From DATKQI01 sp035532755 (GTDB taxonomy: Bacteria; Pseudomonadota; Alphaproteobacteria; Acetobacterales; Acetobacteraceae): a stretch of 9,537 nt of DNA. A program made the position numbers and the translations under genes. Every line of letters begins with the position of its first letter. Positions within the stretch are counted from its first letter, which is position 1. The notes beneath the pieces are model-generated. The model made no database searches. It was not told the origin of the DNA and was given only the letters and a program-made list of their open reading frames with translations. Location of the stretch: NCBI GenBank assembly GCA_035532755.1, contig DATKQI010000191.1, forward strand, positions 1 to 9,537. Direction: 5' to 3'. Positions 6,579 to 9,537 of this stretch are shown here, in pieces.

Positions 6579-7043
6579 ATGGTTGCGATCCGCGAAAAGA
6601 CGATGGTGGCCATCGATCTGGGAGGCCGTTGCGAAAGCCGCACCCTGACAAGGGTGCGCATCCGCGAGCACGAGATCACCATCGACGAACCGGCGGCCGG
6701 CGGCGGCACCGATCTTGCCCCGACGCCGCTCGGCACCTTGCTCGCCTCACTGATCGGCTGCACCAACGTGATCCTACACAAGATCGCCAAACGCGACGGT
6801 GTGCCGATCGAGGCCATGGACGTGACCGTCCACGCCGTCCTCGATCGCCGCGGCACGACCTTGCAGGAGGAGGTGACGGTGCCGTTTCCCGACATCGCGC
6901 TTGGAATCAGCTTCGCCACCGCGGCCAGTCCCGAGCAGGTCGCGCAGCTGCGCGCCGATCTCGGCCGGTTCTGCCCGGTCGCCAAGATCCTGCGCCAGGC
7001 CGGAACCAGGATCGAGGAAACCTGGAACGTGACGTATCGCTGA
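6579..7043 (+). CDS. OsmC/Ohr-family protein (putative thiol peroxidase)
   Basis: A 154-residue OsmC-fold protein. Family landmarks are DEPAAGGGTDLAPTPLGTLL (36-55) leading to C61 on the central helix, and FCPVAKILRQAG (131-142) with C132. These two cysteines correspond to the peroxidatic and resolving pair of OsmC and Ohr, which reduce organic hydroperoxides in the cytoplasm as homodimers. The Glu that follows Pro ten residues before the first Cys in E. coli OsmC and in Ohr is Leu here (L51). This is therefore a divergent YhfA-like branch and hydroperoxidase activity should not be assumed. It follows the dehalogenase by 25 nt with its own strong ribosome binding site and precedes the AhpD-like gene by 11 nt. 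Family placement is firm. Confidence 0.9.
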   Translation: MVAIREKTMVAIDLGGRCESRTLTRVRIREHEITIDEPAAGGGTDLAPTPLGTLLASLIGCTNVILHKIAKRDGVPIEAMDVTVHAVLDRRGTTLQEEVTVPFPDIALGISFATAASPEQVAQLRADLGRFCPVAKILRQAGTRIEETWNVTYR

Positions 7044-7054
7044 AGACATCAGCC

Positions 7055-7609
7055 ATGCCCTTCATCCCCGGTCTGCCCGAGGGCGGTAGCCTGCTCGATC
7101 TGTTCCGCGCCTTTCCCGACACGTCGCGCCCGCTGATCGCCTTCCACGAGGTGCTGCTGCGCGGGCCCTCGCCCTTCACCGAGGCAGAACGGGAACTGAT
7201 CGCGGCCTATGTCTCGGGACTGAATGCCTGCCGCTATTGCTATGGGGTACATACGGCGACGGCCGAGCGGCTGGGGGTGCCCGCCGGGGCGGTGGCGGCG
7301 GCGCTGGAAGATCTGGCGAGCGCGCCGATCGATGTGCGGATGCAACCGGTGCTCGCCTATGCCGGCAAGCTCACCGCCTCGGCCCGCGGGGTGACGGCGG
7401 CGGATGCGCGCGCCATCCTGGACGCCGGCTGGGACGCGAAGGCGCTGTATCACACCGTGGCGGTGACGGCGCTGTTCAATTTCATGAACCGGCTGGTGGA
7501 GGGCAGCGGGATCGAGCTCGATCCGGCCTATGTGAAACCGGCGGCCGAACGCCTCGCCGATCGCGGCTATGGTGCGCTGATCGAGATGCTCGGCCGCCGG
7601 GCACGTTAG
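7055..7609 (+). CDS. AhpD-like/carboxymuconolactone decarboxylase-family peroxidase-related protein
   Basis: A 184-residue all-helical protein of the AhpD/CMD group. The signature ERELIAAYVSGLNACRYCYG plus VH (45-66) contains C59-x2-C62-x3-H66 with upstream acidic residues E43 and E45. That is the proton-relay and redox-disulfide arrangement of AhpD, which passes electrons to peroxiredoxins. The length and N-terminus (LPEGGSLLDLFRAFP) resemble the uncharacterised peroxidase-related branch rather than the short gamma-CMD decarboxylase. The start at 7055 lies 11 nt after the OsmC stop, with only a weak GAAG ahead of it. As last gene of the operon it could recycle the CPxC protein or OsmC-like protein; that partnership is inferred from context. 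It ends 31 nt before the convergent reductase gene. Confidence 0.88.
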   Translation: MPFIPGLPEGGSLLDLFRAFPDTSRPLIAFHEVLLRGPSPFTEAERELIAAYVSGLNACRYCYGVHTATAERLGVPAGAVAAALEDLASAPIDVRMQPVLAYAGKLTASARGVTAADARAILDAGWDAKALYHTVAVTALFNFMNRLVEGSGIELDPAYVKPAAERLADRGYGALIEMLGRRAR

Positions 7610-7637
7610 GCGCGGCGGGGACCCGCAGTGCCGCAGC

Positions 7638-7656
7638 CGCCTACAGCATGTAGGCG
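7638..7656. terminator. Hairpin between convergent genes, possible bidirectional terminator
   Basis: CGCCTACA (7638-7645) pairs perfectly with TGTAGGCG (7649-7656) around a 3-nt GCA loop. It spans the stop codon of the minus-strand reductase and begins 29 nt after the stop of the AhpD-like gene. Neither side has a T-tract, so it is not a classical intrinsic terminator. It could end transcripts weakly or protect 3' ends on both strands. Confidence 0.35.
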
Positions 7657-8990
7657 ATATCCGAGCTGGCGGTCGGGTAGCCGAAGATGGCCGCCTTGAC
7701 CTGATCGGCCGACAGTCCGGTCCGAATCGCCAGACCAAAGAGGTTGATCACCTCCTCGGCATGCGGGCCGATCAGATGCGCGCCGAGGATGCGTTCGGCC
7801 CCTTCTTCCACGAGGACCTTGTATCCGGCGCAATCCTCGCCAATCCGCCGCGCCGTGTACCAGTCCGCAGTCTTCTCGTGCTGCACACGGAACCGCAGGT
7901 TCTGCTTGCGCGCCTCCTCCTCGAGCAACCCAACGCGGGCGAGCGGGGGAATCGTGAAGACGACGCTGGGCACGCCGAGATAGTTCGGTCGCTCGCGATT
8001 GCCCTTCAGCATATTCACCGCGACCATTCTTGCGTCGTGGCTCGCCACCGGCGTCAACGGCGGGCCGCTCGATGCCGCGTCGCCGGCGGCATAGACCGCC
8101 GGATTGGAGGTGCTCTGGAGGAATTCGTTGAGCGTCAGGCGGTGCTTGTCGTGCGCGATGCCGCCGGCGTCGAGATCGAGCTCATCGAGATCCGGAACCC
8201 GCCCCGCCGCATGGACGACGAGGTCCGCCGCCAGGCTTGTGGTCGCGCCACCGGCGGCGATGCCGACACGGAATCCGGCTCCCGCCTTTGCGATCGAGGT
8301 GACCCGCGTCCCGAGGCGTAGATCGATGCCCAGACTGGCGGATTTCTCCATCAGCCAGCCAACCAGATCGGGGTCGAATTGCGGCAGCACGCGATCCATC
8401 TGCTCGAGCACAGTCACCTCGGCACCGGCCCGCGCCGCGATATGCGAGAACTCCGCCGCGATATAGCCGCCGCCGACCAGAACGATGCGGCGCGGGAGCG
8501 CTTCGAGCTCAAGGAAATCGGTGCTGGTCGCTAGGTGTTCCGCGCCAGGGATGCCGAGGCGCATCGGCACGGCTCCGGTAGCGATCAGGATGAACCGCGC
8601 TTCGAGCACGTCGCCGCCCACTTCGACCGTTTGCGGGCCGCGAAAGCGGGCGCGGCCATGGAACGCGTCGATGCCATTTTTGTCGAATTCGACTTCCCGC
8701 GCCTGCGGGACCGGGTCTGTGAAGCTGCGCTTGAACGCGATCAGCGCGGGCCAGTCGATCGCTGGCGTGCCCCCCGCGACACCCTTACCGCGCATGCGTC
8801 GGTCCTGATCGATCGTCTCGGCCACGCCCACCAGGATTTTCTTGGGATCGCAGCCGCGCAAGGCGCAGGTGCCGCCGAACGGCAGGTGATCGATCACCGC
8901 CACACGCCAGCCAGCACCGCGGCAATGGTAGGCGGCGACCGAAGCGGCGGTACCGGTGCCGATGGCGATGAGATCATACTGTCTTGCCAT
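7641..8990 (-). CDS. FAD-dependent pyridine nucleotide-disulfide oxidoreductase (glutathione reductase/lipoamide dehydrogenase superfamily) lacking the C-terminal His/Glu pair
   Basis: A complete 449-residue flavoprotein. The N-terminal FAD motif GTGTAA (11-16) is followed by the redox site GGTCALRGCDPKK (39-51) with C42 and C47 in CX4C spacing. The NAD(P) motif GGGYIAAE is at 173-180, and E196 at the end of the following strand favours NADH over NADPH. An AAGDAASSG block then contacts FAD, and a dimerisation domain (FTIPPLARVG) follows. The normal HxxPTxxE active-site dyad is FGYPTASS (436-443), so His and Glu are replaced. Members of this superfamily reduce glutathione, lipoamide, mycothiol or protein disulfides; this variant probably has another acid-base solution or substrate. 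The start at 8990 has GGGAGGAG 5 nt upstream. It is convergent with the thiol-detoxification operon and probably co-transcribed with the small membrane protein gene behind it. Confidence 0.9.
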   Translation of the reverse strand: MARQYDLIAIGTGTAASVAAYHCRGAGWRVAVIDHLPFGGTCALRGCDPKKILVGVAETIDQDRRMRGKGVAGGTPAIDWPALIAFKRSFTDPVPQAREVEFDKNGIDAFHGRARFRGPQTVEVGGDVLEARFILIATGAVPMRLGIPGAEHLATSTDFLELEALPRRIVLVGGGYIAAEFSHIAARAGAEVTVLEQMDRVLPQFDPDLVGWLMEKSASLGIDLRLGTRVTSIAKAGAGFRVGIAAGGATTSLAADLVVHAAGRVPDLDELDLDAGGIAHDKHRLTLNEFLQSTSNPAVYAAGDAASSGPPLTPVASHDARMVAVNMLKGNRERPNYLGVPSVVFTIPPLARVGLLEEEARKQNLRFRVQHEKTADWYTARRIGEDCAGYKVLVEEGAERILGAHLIGPHAEEVINLFGLAIRTGLSADQVKAAIFGYPTASSDIAYML

Positions 8991-8995
8991 GACCG

Positions 8996-9003
8996 CTCCT
9001 CCC
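8996..9003 (-). promoter_or_regulatory. Ribosome binding site GGGAGGAG of the minus-strand reductase gene
   Basis: Read on the minus strand, GGGAGGAG lies 5 nt before the ATG at 8990, a strong Shine-Dalgarno match that supports this start. Confidence 0.8.
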
Positions 9004-9044
9004 TCGATGGATTCCCAAGGGACGCCGCCATCAGGCCGTCCGGC

Positions 9045-9058
9045 GGATCGGTCGATCC
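9045..9058. repeat. Small inverted repeat in the 78-nt gap between membrane protein and reductase genes
   Basis: GGATCG (9045-9050) and CGATCC (9053-9058) are perfect inverted arms with a 2-nt centre. The loop is too small for a good RNA hairpin, so if functional it is more like a protein-binding site. It lies 54 nt upstream of the reductase start, and I see no convincing promoter boxes around it. It may be chance. Confidence 0.3.
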
Positions 9059-9068
9059 CGCTGGCGCC

Positions 9069-9533
9069 TTACGACTTCTGTCCGACGAAAGGCGCAGGCG
9101 CGTGCCCGGCCGGCAGCAAAGCCCCATAGGTCCAACCCAGAACCGCGCCAAAAATCCAGTGCAGCACAAGGGTCGCGATCGGCGCCATCATGCCCAGGGT
9201 CAGTCCGAAGAACCCCACTCCCGCCATTGGCATCACGACCACCATCATGACGAGCCAAGCCCCGGTAGCGAAAATGATGCCTCGTATCCAGTGCGGGCCG
9301 GGAAGGCCAGGATCCAGCCATGCATAGATGATCCCCCACATCACCGAACCGATGAAAAAATGGGCGATCCAACCAGCGATGAGGGTCTGCGCACCCATCA
9401 TATGGGCGATCATTGCAACAGGATTCAGTTGCGGCATGACGCCCATTGCCTGCTTCATAAGCATAAATGCTGAAAGTACGATCGTCGCGATGAAGCCCGC
9501 GACGATGCCTTTGCCGACGCTCGTCCAACTCAC
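9069..9533 (-). CDS. Small four-helix membrane protein, DUF6789-like (start uncertain at window edge)
   Basis: About 154 residues with four hydrophobic helices: residues 9-29 (GIVAGFIATIVLSAFMLM), about 50-72 (LIAGWIAHFFIGSVMWGIIY), about 83-105 (GIIFATGAWLVMMVVVMP) and about 107-141 (including MMAPIATLVLHWIFGAVLGW). The KGIVAG start, Met-rich helices and final LHxxxGxxLGxxYG-type helix resemble DUF6789 inner-membrane proteins, which have no assigned function. The first possible start is a GTG at 9533. The frame stays open to the right edge, so translation may begin further upstream, and no ribosome binding site can be checked. An ATG at 9535 in another frame stops at once. The coding sequence is visibly less GC-rich than the genes to its left. 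It precedes the reductase by 78 nt on the same strand, suggesting co-transcription. The DUF assignment is from memory of the family pattern. Confidence 0.75.
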   Translation of the reverse strand: MSWTSVGKGIVAGFIATIVLSAFMLMKQAMGVMPQLNPVAMIAHMMGAQTLIAGWIAHFFIGSVMWGIIYAWLDPGLPGPHWIRGIIFATGAWLVMMVVVMPMAGVGFFGLTLGMMAPIATLVLHWIFGAVLGWTYGALLPAGHAPAPFVGQKS

Positions 9534-9537
9534 ATTG

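Noticed and set aside
7615..7626. GCGG/CCGC hairpin in the 31-nt convergent gap as a terminator
   Set aside because: A 4-bp stem in GC-rich DNA is expected by chance and no T-tract follows. The nearby 8-bp hairpin at 7638-7656 is the better candidate.
9478..9485. Second copy of the ACGATCGT core as another TetR operator
   Set aside because: Only the 8-bp core matches, it lies within the coding region of the membrane protein, and the flanks do not fit the symmetric 18-bp site.

Overview
The window is a GC-rich stretch of bacterial chromosome. It has tightly packed genes, ATGA-type overlaps and strong codon bias towards G/C in third positions. Gene content and protein style (mercuric-reductase-like flavoprotein, metallophosphoesterase/radical SAM protein, OsmC and AhpD-like proteins, a small DUF6789-like membrane protein) suggest an alphaproteobacterium, perhaps Acetobacteraceae or a related Rhodospirillales group. 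That placement is inference from protein character; there is no rRNA or tRNA here. I see no mobile element, CRISPR array or RNA gene.

Region 1 (3-4571, + strand) is a three-gene translationally coupled operon, cut by the left edge. It encodes the C-terminal part of a mercuric-reductase/lipoamide-dehydrogenase-like flavoprotein, a 12-helix MFS transporter, and a 617-residue fusion of a degenerate metallophosphoesterase domain to a radical SAM domain with extra cysteine clusters. Its substrate is not evident; it looks like an uncharacterised modification-and-transport pathway. This is the most novel part of the window.

Region 2 (4623-7609, + strand) starts with a TetR-family repressor. A clear promoter follows, with a 12-bp perfect palindrome between the -35 and -10 boxes. 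It drives four closely packed genes: a CPxC peroxiredoxin-like protein, an L-2-haloacid dehalogenase with its catalytic residues present, an OsmC-family protein and an AhpD/carboxymuconolactone-decarboxylase-like protein. The layout reads as a repressor-controlled thiol-based detoxification module acting on hydroperoxides, electrophiles or halogenated acids.

Region 3 (7641-9536, - strand) is convergent with region 2, with a perfect 8-bp hairpin at the junction. It carries a complete flavin disulfide reductase of the glutathione reductase family. This enzyme keeps the CX4C redox pair but lacks the usual C-terminal His/Glu pair. Upstream of it lies a small four-helix membrane protein resembling DUF6789, whose start is at or just beyond the right edge. 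The reductase may supply electrons to thiol proteins such as those in region 2, but that link is only inferred from proximity.
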